Origin: Platanthera guangdongensis
Lineage: Eukaryota; Streptophyta; Magnoliopsida; Asparagales; Orchidaceae
NCBI GenBank assembly: GCA_039583875.1
Contig: CM077158.1
Coordinates: 243,087,447-243,151,446 of the forward strand
DNA length: 64,000 bases
Direction: 5' to 3'
Below, one piece after another: positions 46,301 through 56,329 of the stretch. Positions within the stretch are counted from its first letter, which is position 1; each line of letters opens with the position of its first letter. Below the pieces are notes generated by a model that saw only the letters and a program-made list of their open reading frames with translations, was not told where the DNA came from and ran no database searches. The translations under genes were made by a program, and so were the position numbers.

Positions 46301-49300
46301 TTCTACCCGACAAGATATCAACGCTCTCCACACTCAACTTCAACAACTCCAATACGTTATCAGTCGCTCGTCTGGCTCAGTTGCGTCTTTCTCCACTGAA
46401 GGTATATTCTGTCTCTCCCATAGCCCCTACAGGATCGTGAACTTGGGTGCTACTCATCACATTACATCCCAGAAACCACCGTAGTATATACAATTACAGT
46501 CTGCTTATCCCAAGTTCATCATTGTCGCAAATGGTGACACCACTCTGGTCTTTGGCGCGGCTGATCTTCGGCTAACTACCACTCTCCCTCTATCATCGGT
46601 TCTTCATGTGCCAGTATTTCCCTTCAATCTGCTCTCAGTTGGTCATCTTACTCAGGAACTTGATTGTAATATAACATTTTTTGCTTCCTCTTTTGTTGCG
46701 CAGGATCGTCGCACATGAAGTACCATTGGTAAAGGGCGGCTGTCGAATGAGCTGTATCTATTGGACGTTCCACCCACCATTCTCTCTGCTGTCTCAACTG
46801 ATGATTGACATCGCCGACTTGGGCATGCTCCCCGCCGATTCTCAAGAAGGCTCTTCCTGATGTTTCATTGCGAGAGTTTACTTGTGAATTATGTATCTAC
46901 GACAAATCACATCGTCGTTCTTTTCCACCTGCATGGCTGCATGTACCCAGAGTGATACTCTATTCTCTTTTGTTCATTCTGATGTCTGGGGTCCTATAAA
47001 GTCTCATAATGTTTTTGGATATCGATATTGTCACATTTATTGATGATTACTCGCGTCTCAGTTGGTTATATCTACTTCGTGATCTTACTGAACTGACATC
47101 TGTTTTTTCGTATTTTTGTTACTGAGACTCGTATGCAGTTCGCCACTATGTTAAAAATCATTCGCACTGACAATTTTCGTGAATATACCGGTTGCACCTT
47201 CTTAAATATATGCACCGAGTTTGAGATCATACATCAAACCTCGTGGTGGTTATACCTCCCAGCAAAATGATGTGATTGAGCGAAAAAATCACAACCTTCT
47301 CAATGTCGCCCGATCACTCATGTTTCAAATGTAGGTTCCCACAGAATACTGGAACTCTGCGGTTTCTACTACCTGTCATCTTATCAACCACATACCTTCA
47401 TCTGTACTCGACTTCACCTCTCCATTTAGTCTCCTCCTTCCTTCCAAGTTTTCTTTCTCTCTCACACCCCGTGTCTTTGGTTGTTTGTGTTATGTTCATC
47501 TTCTTTGTACGCCTAATGACAAGCTCGCTGCTCGCGCCACTAAATGTATGTTTGTTGGCTACTCCCACACTCAAAAAGGTTATGTCTGTTACTCTCCTCC
47601 CCACGACAAGCTAATTGTTTCGGCTGATGTAACCTTTCTTGAGAATCAACCATTCCACTCATCTCCTTCCACCCCGTCTCCACCTTCCACTACAGCTTGT
47701 CCTGCCGTCCTAGTCACGACTCCGTCTCTCCCACCTTTTCCCTCCTCACTACCAGTGTCTTCTTTACCTCCACCACCTCTCCGTGTCTATACTTGTCGTA
47801 AGTCCAAGAATACTTCTCTACAACAGCTCCCTTCTACCGATGACATCCCACGACCTGCTGATCCAACATCAACCTCTACGGCTCATCCCTTGGTGAATTA
47901 TATGTCTCTACATCGCCTCTCTCCGCCACTCCATCAATTTGTTGTTTCTCTTTCCCCCATTTCGATCCCTAATTCTTTGCAGGAAGCGCTTCAGCACCCG
48001 GGGTGGAGGACGACCATGGATGATGAAATGACTGCCCTCTGGGCTCACCAGACCTAGGATCTAGTTACCCTTCCTCCCGGCCAGTCCTGTGTCAGCTATA
48101 AGTGAGTATTTGTTATCAAACATGCAGCAGATGAGACTCTTAATCGCCTAAAAGCTCGGCTCGTGGCCCGAGGTTTCACTCAGCAACAAGGCCTTGATTA
48201 TGATGAAACCTTCTCCCCAGTTGCCATGTTGAATACTGTTTGGGTCCTAATCTCCTTGGTTGTCCATCGACAGTAGTCCCTCCATCAGTTGGATATTAAA
48301 AATGTCTTTCTCAATGACGATCTTCAGAAAACTGTTTATATGCACCAACCTCCCCAGTTTGAGTCCATGAGGCAGTCTCATGTATGTCATCTCCAGAAGT
48401 TTATATATGGTTTCAAACAGTTCCCGCGTGCTTGGTTTGAGAAATTCAACAAGGCTGTTCTCGAAGTTGGTTTTACACGGAGCTCGGCTGACTTCTCCCT
48501 CTTCACCCGTCATCAGTCAACAGACACTGTGATTCTCCTTGTGTATGTTGATGATATACTAATTACTGGTGACGATTCTACAGGGATTCAACAAATCAAA
48601 CAACATTTGAACTCGAAATTTTAGATGAAATACCTGAGAAATCTTAGAGAGTTCCTTGTGCTTGAGGTCGCAAAACGACCTCGTCTTATTCCAATGAAAG
48701 TACTGTATTGATTTACTTCAAGATGCTGGCTACTCATGGTGCAAACCTGCAGACACCCCTATGAATGTCATTCACAAGCTTTCTGCACATGGTTCTAATT
48801 CCGACCAACTGCTTACAAATCCAGTATACTATCGACGTTTGGTGGGGAAGCTGATTTATCTTATGGTTACTCGACCTGACATCTCATTTGTTGTGGGGGT
48901 TGTGAGTCGTTTCATGCATGCTCCTCGGATGTCTCATTTCCAATATGTTGAGCGCATTCTCAGATATCTAAAGACTGCTCCGGGATAAGGACGTGTTTAC
49001 AAACCATCTACCTCTCTATCTCTTGTTGCGTATTCTGACGTTGACTACGCAAGTTATCTTGATGATAGGCGTTCCACAATTGGTTTTTGTACATACTTCT
49101 CTGGACACCTTATTACATGTCATAGCAAGAGGCAGACCGTTGTTGCTCGCTCTTCTGTTGAGGTTGAGTACCGGGCTATGATTGTTGTTGTATCTGAGTT
49201 AATCTGGCTTGAAAAACTTCTCAATGATTTGGGTCTCAAACTCTCATCTCCGACGACCTTATTTTGTGACAGTCAAGCTGCAATACATATTGCCAAGAAT

Positions 49301-49508
49301 CCCGTCTTTCATGAACGAACAAAGCATATTGAAGTTTACTGTCACTTCATTCGAGAAAAAGTTCAATCAAAGAAGATAGAATTAGAGCATGTTCCCGCTA
49401 CAAGACAAGTTGTTGACATCCTAACTAAAGCCATCTCTCGACCGTTATACTATCAATGTTTATCCAAGTTTGGCGCCTACGACTTGTACGCTCTAGCTTG
49501 CGGGGGAG
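46301..49508 (+). pseudogene. E5 pol remnant
   Basis: Protease near 46437 reads VNLGATHHIT, with the catalytic aspartate replaced by asparagine. Integrase zinc region: HRRLGHAP near 46807 and CELC near 46886. Core: IRTDNFREYTG near 47160; the usual QQNGVAERKN is damaged near 47265-47290. RT at 48140-48624 keeps QLDIK and the active-site YVDDILIT near 48544. RNase H follows, with YSDVDYASYLDDRRST near 49030, and HIEVYCHFIREKVQSKK and VVDILTKAIS. Stops and frameshifts are frequent, including W-to-TGA/TAG near 48055 and 48103. Confidence 0.9.
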
Positions 49509-49690
49509 TGTTAGAAAACGGATTAGAAAACATCTTGTAAAGACCCATTATAAGCCTTCTTCTTTCTCATGTAATAGTCTCACATCTTGTATAATGGATT
49601 ACTCTCTCTCTCTTCTCCCTATATATTTGTACTCATTATTGTAATTTGGTATTCAAGGAGTATATATACGGTTTACTCAATTCTTATACA
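49509..49690 (+). repeat. E5 3' LTR
   Basis: 182 bp, TGTTAGAAAACGGATTAG to ATTCTTATACA, preceded by the polypurine tract 'cgggggag' (49501-49508). Collinear with the 5' LTR, with a small deletion after 'cccatt'. Confidence 0.94.
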
Positions 49691-49772
49691 ACTGGTTATT
49701 ATTCCGATTTCGCTAATAGTTCAAGATGATTAGCAGGTATAAAGAGCCATTCATTAATGTTTATTTTTACAG

Positions 49773-49883
49773 CAAAAACATCTTGATATTCTGATGCCAC
49801 CCTTGATTTCAAAGTGGCAACAACTATCAAATTCGGACAAAGATCTCTTTCCGTTACTGGAGTGCTTTACTTCCATAGCACAG
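49773..49883 (+). CDS. TRN1: Transportin-1 internal exon f
   Basis: 37 codons: [10 protein letters not shown] then [20 protein letters not shown] then FTSIAQ. Near-identical to the plant transportin consensus in this region. Phase 0, acceptor tacag/CAA, donor CAG/gtac. No stop. Confidence 0.96.
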
Positions 49884-50083
49884 GTACTTTTGTTCATTGT
49901 AGTTTGGTTATTTGGCACTTCTGAGCTTTTAGTATATTGTCGTGATTAATTTTCATTATTAAAGATACTCTGAATATACTCAGTTTGATCAATCATTTGT
50001 TTTTTATGCATCTTAATATTACTCCTTTTTTTAAACATTCTCATGTAGCTTGGGTTTTTAAGTCCAACTCTTGTATTTTTCAG

Positions 50084-50167
50084 GCTCTAGGACCAGGGTT
50101 TTCCCCGTTCACTGAACCAGTATTCCAAAGGTGCATTAGCATAATCCAGAATCAGCTGGTGGCAAAG
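50084..50167 (+). CDS. TRN1: Transportin-1 internal exon g (last in window)
   Basis: 28 codons: [11 protein letters not shown] then [17 protein letters not shown]. Joins exon f across a 200-bp intron. Phase 0, acceptor ttcag/GCT, donor AAG/gtat. The next expected exon (beginning near 'NPASAG..YDREFIVCSLDLL' in homologues) is not found up to 64000, so the following intron exceeds 13.8 kb. About the last third of the protein is outside the window. Confidence 0.95.
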
Positions 50168-50276
50168 GTATTTAATCAGCTTCACTATGAAACTGATTTT
50201 TAAAATTTCTCTTTGTTGATTTTTTATTAATTTCTACTTAACATCCATACAATACTGCATTTATGTGAGTTCCAAT

Positions 50277-50427
50277 TTTGGTTTCGTTCAGACCCTTGGG
50301 GTTTTTCTATTTCTTTAAAAATAATTGCTTTGAAATCCTGACCCTGTTAAGATAGAACTATTCATCTTCATAGTTTTGCTTGATTATGTCCAATTCAGAT
50401 CTTCTTAGATGTGTACTGTATGCTAAC
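50277..50427 (+). repeat. Intron 7 duplicated segment, copy 1
   Basis: Resembles 56128-56270 in the same orientation: both run 'tttggtttcgtt', 'cagacc(c)ttggggtttttc', 'aaaataat', 'tgtccaattca', 'tcttagatgtgtactgt'. It is interrupted at its right end by copia E6. Confidence 0.8.
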
Positions 50428-50610
50428 TGTTAGAGAAATCCATTTGACAAAGACCCATTATGTATTTTTTATTGATATTTCTCTCCTCTTTAGTCCCACA
50501 CCATGTATAGGACCTTATTCTCTCTCTCTCTTCATCCTATAAATATGTACTCATTCTTTGTATTTGAGACAAGTGAACATATATACAAGGTTCCTTTTTT
50601 CATCTCTACA
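50428..50610 (+). repeat. E6 5' LTR and primer-binding site
   Basis: 183 bp, TGTTAGAGAAATCC to TTCATCTCTACA, containing 'tagtcccacacc' and a TATA-like 'cctataaatatg'. The primer-binding site 'tggtatcagagc' is at 50611-50622. Confidence 0.95.
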
Positions 50611-50622
50611 TGGTATCAGAGC

Positions 50623-51617
50623 CTGGTTCCGGACTCCTGATCTCTGTCCGCCTGTTTTGATTATTTGCGGCCTGCTCGTCTATCTGCTGCGGCTTGCGGC
50701 CTGCTGCGACCTCCGTCAGTTCAGCGTCCTGTTCGTCTACCCGCAGCGGTCTGCGGCCTGCTCGTCTACCCGCAGCGGCCTGCGGCCTGCTCTTCTGCTT
50801 CCGCTTCCTCTTCTTCTCCGTGGTTCCACCCTCCCACCCCAAACTTCTTATAGCCACCTCTCTCCTTGTACCGTAGGGCCCACTTCTCCCTACAGTTCTC
50901 ATTCATTCCGCAGTCTCTCTGCAGTCCGCTGCGACCTCCTACTCTTCTCCCTGCGGGCTTTCTTCTAGTCCGCTCTCTTCTCCCTGCTCGCGGACTGTTC
51001 CCGGTCGGTGTTTTTCCCTCTTGCGGACTGCTCCAGTCCGCCACGACACTGTTCTCGCTCAGCCCGCTGCGGTCTCCTCTTACTCGCCTCGGCCTGTTTC
51101 AGCTCGCCGCGCTCTGCCTCTTCTCTTACTCGCGGGCTCTTCTTGACCGCCGCGCTCTGCTATATGCGGTCTTCTTGTCGCTGGTGTCCTGCTCGCGGCC
51201 TCTTGCTCTGACCGCTGTTGTGCTCAGCCAGACCGTGTGAACTGATTCCCTGTCCGCATTTAGGTCGCGGTCTTCACCTCCCTGTCCGCTCGCCTTCCTC
51301 TTGCGGCCTCTTGCTCTGACCGCTGCTGTGCTCAGCCAGACCGTGCGGACTGATTCCCTATCCGCATTTAGGTCGTGGTCTTCTCCTCCCTGTCCGCTCT
51401 TTTGCTTTGCTGCTGCTGTGCTCAGCCAGACCGTGCGGACTGTTTCCCTGTCCGCTCTGACCGCTACGTGGTTTCCGGGCTCCGCCTTTGGTCGCGGCCT
51501 CCTTGCCGCTGGTGTCTTCACACTGTGACCGGGCAGTCTCCCTTCTAGTCGGGCGACTTCCCTACCCGTGCGGCCTCCTCTCTTGCCAGTCTTTTCTCCT
51601 AGCCTCAGTTCGTCGTC
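50623..51617 (+). repeat. E6 gcggtc-rich leader with tandem repeats
   Basis: About 1 kb, GC- and pyrimidine-rich. Near 50675-50790 'ctgcggcctgctcgtctacc' recurs. At 51195-51470 a longer unit (marker 'tgctcagccagaccgtg' starting at 51221, 51329 and 51419) repeats three times with spacings of 108 and 90 bp. Minus-strand frames up to 216 codons are by-products of the composition. Confidence 0.85.
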
Positions 51618-52505
51618 ATGACCTCTTCTGCTAACTCTACCGGCACATCGGTTTCTCCTGCAGACCGCCCGGCCTCTCTTCTGGATGTAGGTGATGAGCT
51701 CCAGATTACTACTATTTCTCTGATCGGTAAAAAGAATTTTGTGGAATGGGCGCACTTGGTTCGCCGGGTCCTGCAATCAAGGGGGTTTCTTCATCACTTG
51801 ACTCAGGTTGTTACCGGTACTCCTACTGATGATTGGTTACACAACGTTGGTCGTGTACAGACATGGATCCTTAACTCTCTTGATGGCGAGTCTTATCGCC
51901 ACGAGACGGCTAAGGGCATGTGGGACGAGCTCCATACCCTCTACTCCGGCAATGATAGTCTCCACCATTTGTATGACATTATCACTGCACTTCAGACCCT
52001 GGATAGTGGTGGGGCAATCGATCTCACCTCCTTTGTTGCCCAGGCGCGGTCTCTGGTCGAAGCTTGGATCCAACATCAGCCTCATACTGTGGACCTTGCT
52101 GCCCAACGTGCCCGAAAAGAAGTTGTTGGCATCGCTATGATGATGGCTCGGGTCCCGCATCACCTTCACAGTGTGCGGACTCAGATCCTCTCCTCTACAG
52201 TTGTCCCATCCTTCTCGGATGTGTGCTCGATGCTTCTCAAAGTCTCCCCGCCTCCCGATTTTTCTGGACCTCCTTCTCCGGCCCTGGTCCAGCATGCCCC
52301 TGCACCTTTATTGCCTCTCCCTCCTTCAGCCCGTGGGGACCGTTCTGATTCTCGGGGACGTGGTCGTGGTGGCCAGCCGCGGCCTAAGTGCTCTTTCTGC
52401 GGCAAAGACGGGCATCTTGAAGCTATGTGCTATCAGAAAAATGGTCGTCCTCCTCGTTCGCAGGCCTCTGTTGCTGCCTACCAACTCCTCTCCCACTCGT
52501 ACTGA
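51618..52505 (+). CDS. E6 copia gag, intact 295-residue ORF
   Basis: Nucleocapsid precursor of the retrotransposon; it forms particles and binds RNA. MTSSANSTG start, then LLDVGDELQITTISLIGKKN and FVEWAHLVRRVL (copia gag N-terminal domain, residues about 20-60), a gag core around residues 60-200 with AKGMWDELHTLYSG, a serine/arginine/glycine-rich linker (DRSDSRGRGRGG), and a C-terminal zinc knuckle CSFCGKDGHLEAMC with all four CCHC ligands near 52390-52430. The ATG at 51618 is the first in this frame after the leader. In copia, gag and pol are usually one frame. Here the ORF ends at 52505 because a frameshift near 52470 separates it from pol, so the true gag-pol precursor is broken. Confidence 0.9.
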   Translation: MTSSANSTGTSVSPADRPASLLDVGDELQITTISLIGKKNFVEWAHLVRRVLQSRGFLHHLTQVVTGTPTDDWLHNVGRVQTWILNSLDGESYRHETAKGMWDELHTLYSGNDSLHHLYDIITALQTLDSGGAIDLTSFVAQARSLVEAWIQHQPHTVDLAAQRARKEVVGIAMMMARVPHHLHSVRTQILSSTVVPSFSDVCSMLLKVSPPPDFSGPPSPALVQHAPAPLLPLPPSARGDRSDSRGRGRGGQPRPKCSFCGKDGHLEAMCYQKNGRPPRSQASVAAYQLLSHSY

Positions 52506-55500
52506 CCTCGACGAGGTTCGCCTTCAGCTTCAGCATCTTCATGGCCTGCTCAGCTGCCCGCCGGCCTCGGTTGCCTCCGTTGCCTCCGTTGCCTCCATCT
52601 CTAATGAAGGTATCGCCTGCCTCTCCACTGGCCCGCAATGGATCATCGATTCCGGTGCCACTCATCACATCACCTCTGTTCGCCCGCCTTAGTACTTGTC
52701 TTCTCCTCACCCGAAGTACATCACTGTGGCTAATGAGGTCGCTGCCCCTGTCTCTGGCTGTGCTGATATTACACTTGCCTCCTCCCTTCTTTTGCGCTCG
52801 GCTCTCATGTTCTGAGCTCTCCTTTCAATTTACTTTTTGTTGGTCTCCTTACGACTGACTTCAATTGCTCTGTGATATTTACTTCTTCTTTTCTGATACA
52901 GGATCAGCCAACGCGGACTATCATTGGTAGGGGGCGACTGCAAAACGAGCTCTACCTTCTTGATGACTCTCCTACTCTCCTCGCATCTGTCTCCTCTTCA
53001 GATTGGCATCGGCGTCTTGGTCATGCTCCTCTTCCCGTCCTTCAGAAGGCTCTCCCGGATGTATCTCTTCCTGCTTTTCAGTGTGAAACTTGTATTTTTG
53101 GCGAGCAACCACGTTCATCTTTTCCTTTTCATTGTACTCGGAGCTCTGCTCTTTTTGTTTTGGTACACTCCGATATATGAGATCCGTATAAGATTACTAG
53201 TATTTCTGTCTACCGTTATTTTCTTACATTCATCGATGATTATTCTCGCGTGACATGGTTGTATCTCATTCGTGATCGTTCTGAACTTCTCCGCGTATTT
53301 CGGGCCTTCATTCTTGAAACTCGCACTAAATTCTCTGCGCCTATTCAAACTATTCACACTGACAATGCGCGCGAGTACACTGGCCATGACTTCGCGACCC
53401 TTTGCTCCGAGTTTGGGGTTATTCACCAAACATCTTGCGCATATACCCCACAGCAGAATGGTGTCGCCGAACGCAAGAATCGTCATCTCCTTGATGTGGC
53501 TCGCTCTTTTATGCTTCAATGCGGGTTCCCAAACCATACTGGAACTTTGCGCTCTCCACGACCTGTTTTCTTATCAACCGTCTCCCGTCCTTCGTCCTCT
53601 GGAATGCTACTCCCTTCAGCTTCCTCTTTCCCTCCACTCCGGCCTTTCCTCTTACTCGTATTTTTGGGTGTACATGCTACGTTCACCACCTCGGTCCATC
53701 TACTGACAAGTTGGATCCCCGTGCTATCAAAAATGTCTTTGTTGGCTACTCGCGCACTCAAACGGGCTATGTGTGCTATTCTCCCACTACCCGCAATGTG
53801 ACGGTTTCTGCGGATGTCACTTTCCGGGAAGATCTTCCCGTCTTCTCTGCTCTGGATCTCGCGTCTCTTCTGGAGCCTGTTGTGCGCCCTGTCATCTTTG
53901 TTCCCCGGTCTCCGTCCTCCCCACCTCCTGCCCAGCCTCCGGTCCTTCCCCAGCCACCTGTCATCCGGGTCTATTCTCGTCGCTCTCCTCGTCCCGTTCC
54001 CCCACTGCAGTCGGCTTCGACCTCTGACGCTCCGCAGCTTGCTGCTCCGGCTCCAGCCTCCACCGCTCATTCTATGGCGAATTATGTATCTCTTCATCGC
54101 CTTTCACCGTCACTTCTTCACTTTGCCACATCGTTATCCTCTGTTTTTGTCCCAAACTCTGTGCAGGAGGCGCTTCAGCATCCGGGCTGACGGACTGCCA
54201 TGGACGAGGAAGTGACGGCCCTTTGGGCTAACCAGACCTGGCTTCTTGTCCCTTTACCTCCCGGTCAGCAACCTGTTGGGTGTAAATGAGTTTTTGTCAT
54301 CAAACATGCTCCTGATGGCACTGTTGACCGTCTGAAGGCCCGTCTGGTGGCCCGTGGCTTCACTCAAAATCAGAGCCTTGATTATGAGGAAACTTTCTCT
54401 CCGGTGGCCAAGCTCAACACCATTCGTGTCCTGCTCTTCGTGGCTGTGCATCGCCGCTGGCCCCTTCATCAGCTGGATATCAAGAATGCGTTCTTGAATG
54501 GTGATCTTCAGGAAACCGTCTACATGCGCGAACCGCCTCGGGTTTGAGACCACGGGGGAGTCTCGTGTGTGTCTTCTAAAGAAATCCATCTATGGTCTCA
54601 AACAATCCCCTCGGGCGTGGTTTGACAAGTTCAGCAAGGTTGTTCGGGACATGGGCTTCACTCGAAGTTCCGCAGACTTCTCCCTATTCACTCGACACCG
54701 GGCAACTGGAACGGTCCTTCTGCTGGTTTATGTGGATGATATCCTGCTCACTGGGGATGATTCAAAGGGGATTCATGCGGTCAAACAACATCTTAGCACT
54801 GTGTTTCAGATCAAAGATTCGGGGCATCTTCGCTACTTTCTCGGCCTTGAGGTTGCACGACGTCCGGATGGGCTTGTCATCTCCCAACGGAAGTATTGTC
54901 TTGATCTCCTCAAAGATGCTGGACAGTCGGGTTGCAAGCCAGCCACTACTCCGATGGAGGCAAATCACAAGTTTTGTGCTCATGCCTCTGATGATGATCT
55001 GCCTCTCCAGAACCAGGAATGCTATCGACGCCTTGTGGGAAAATTAATCTACCTAACAGTCACGAGGCCTGATATATCGTTCGCTGTTGGGATTGTTAGT
55101 CGGTTCATGCATGCTCCCCGGGTTTCTCATCTACAGGCGGTTGAACGGATTCTCCGATACCTTAAGGCAGCTCCGAGTCAAGGGCTGGTTTACAAAACCT
55201 CCAACTCTACTCCAGCATTAGTTGCATATTCAGATGCCGATTATGCTGGCTCCCTGGACGATCGGCGGTCCACCAGTGAATTCTGTACATATTTTAGCGG
55301 TCATCTCATTACTTGGAAAAGTAAGAAACAAGCTGTGGTTGCTCGGTCCTCTGAGGAAGCTGAATACCGATCGATGACATCGGTTGTCTCAGAACTCACA
55401 TGGCTCGAAAGCCTCCTTGCTGACCTGGGGGTAAAACTTCCTTCATCTGTTGTTCTATTTTGCGACAGTCAAGCGGTCATACGCATTGCAAAGAATCTGG

Positions 55501-55709
55501 TATTTCACGAGCGCACAAAACATATCGAGGTAGACTGTCATTTTATTCGAGAGAAAGTTCAAATGAAGAAACTTGAATTAAAGCATGTACCAGGCACTGA
55601 TCAAGTTGCTGACATTCTCACGAAGGCTTTATCAAGTACCTTATTTTACCAGTGTTTGTCCAAGCTGGGTGCATATGACTTGTACGCTCCAGCTTGTGGG
55701 GAGTTGTAG
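52470..55709 (+). pseudogene. E6 copia pol (protease, integrase, RT, RNase H), lightly damaged
   Basis: Protease has IIDSGATHHIT near 52650, then a TAG at about 52690. Integrase: zinc ligands HRRLGH near 53005 and CETC near 53085; core VLVHSDI near 53165 followed by TGA for tryptophan, HTDNAREYTG near 53356, QQNGVAERKNRHL near 53452, with D, D and E all present. [22 protein letters not shown] near 54335, [19 protein letters not shown] near 54470, YVDDILLTGDD near 54730, LRYFLGLEVA near 54828. RNase H: YSDADYAGSLDDRRSTSEFC near 55228, ending HIEVDCHFIREKVQMKKLEL and VADILTKALS. RT C-part plus RNase H form one open frame of 403 codons (54498-55709). I count about four stops and four frameshifts overall. 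Confidence 0.93.
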
Positions 55710-55879
55710 AGAAGTCCATTTGACAAAGGCCCATTATGTATTTTTTATTGATATTTCTCTCCTCTTTAGTCCCACACCATGTATAAGACCTCTCACTTTT
55801 CATCTTATAAATATGTGCTCATTCTTTGTATTTGAGACAAGTTAATATATATACAAGGTTCCTTTTTTCATCTCTTACA
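55705..55879 (+). repeat. E6 3' LTR
   Basis: 175 bp, TGTAGAGAAGTCC (T lost from TGTTAG) to TTCATCTCTTACA. Shorter than the 5' LTR by a deletion in the CT repeat. It overlaps the last codons of pol. Confidence 0.93.
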
Positions 55880-55884
55880 CTAAC

Positions 55885-56329
55885 CACCAACTACTTCTGG
55901 AAATGTTGAAAATTTCAAAGTTTACATTGTTCTGCTCTTAATGCTGCTTCAAAGATAAATTTTTATCCGAACAGTTCCGGCATGAAAATTTAGGGTATTG
56001 TTATAAGCAAATTGCCATCCGCACGCATCATATTTAAAGTTTTATCCTCAAAACTATTTAAAAAATCAGTCAAAATTTAAAACAGATCAATTGCGGTATA
56101 GCTCCAAAGTAGAACTACCCGACTTTGGTTTCGTTGTATTCAGACCCTTTGGGGTTTTTCTATTTCATTAAAAATAATAACTTTGAAGGCAGGCCCTGTT
56201 AAAGTTTTTTTGTAGCTATGCTCGACTGTCCAATTCAAATCATCTTAGATGTGTACTGTCTTCTAACCGCTTGCTGTTTACATCTTTTGGAAGTGTTTCT
56301 TTTTAAAAATTCAAAGTTTACATTGTTAT
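55885..56329 (+). repeat. Intron 7 segment containing duplicate copy 2
   Basis: 56128-56270 repeats 50277-50427, and the downstream 'ttcaaagtttacattgtt' occurs at 55914 and 56310. Together these show a tandem duplication of several hundred bp of host intron, later split by E6 and by the element at 56330. Confidence 0.75.

Larger units (their letters stand above)
44584..49690 (+). mobile_element. Ty1/copia element E5 in transportin intron 5, perfect TSD
   Basis: LTRs at 44584-44769 and 49509-49690 are flanked by an exact actgg duplication (44579-44583, 49691-49695). The interior has gag start, protease, integrase, RT and RNase H, with the gag C-terminus deleted. Excising the element with one TSD leaves a 104-bp intron between exons e and f. 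Same family as E1, E2 and E6. Confidence 0.95.
50428..55879 (+). mobile_element. Ty1/copia element E6, full length, best preserved, perfect TSD
   Basis: LTRs at 50428-50610 and 55705-55879. An exact ctaac duplication lies at 50423-50427 and 55880-55884. 5.45 kb with complete gag and all pol domains, broken only by a few stops and frameshifts. It sits in the host intron in sense orientation. It is the reference for reading E1, E2 and E5. Confidence 0.95.

Noticed and set aside
51126..51776. 216-codon minus-strand ORF in the E6 leader, rich in R, G and E
   Set aside because: It is the antisense of a GC- and pyrimidine-rich repetitive leader and overlaps gag. Similar frames appear in the other leaders without sequence conservation.
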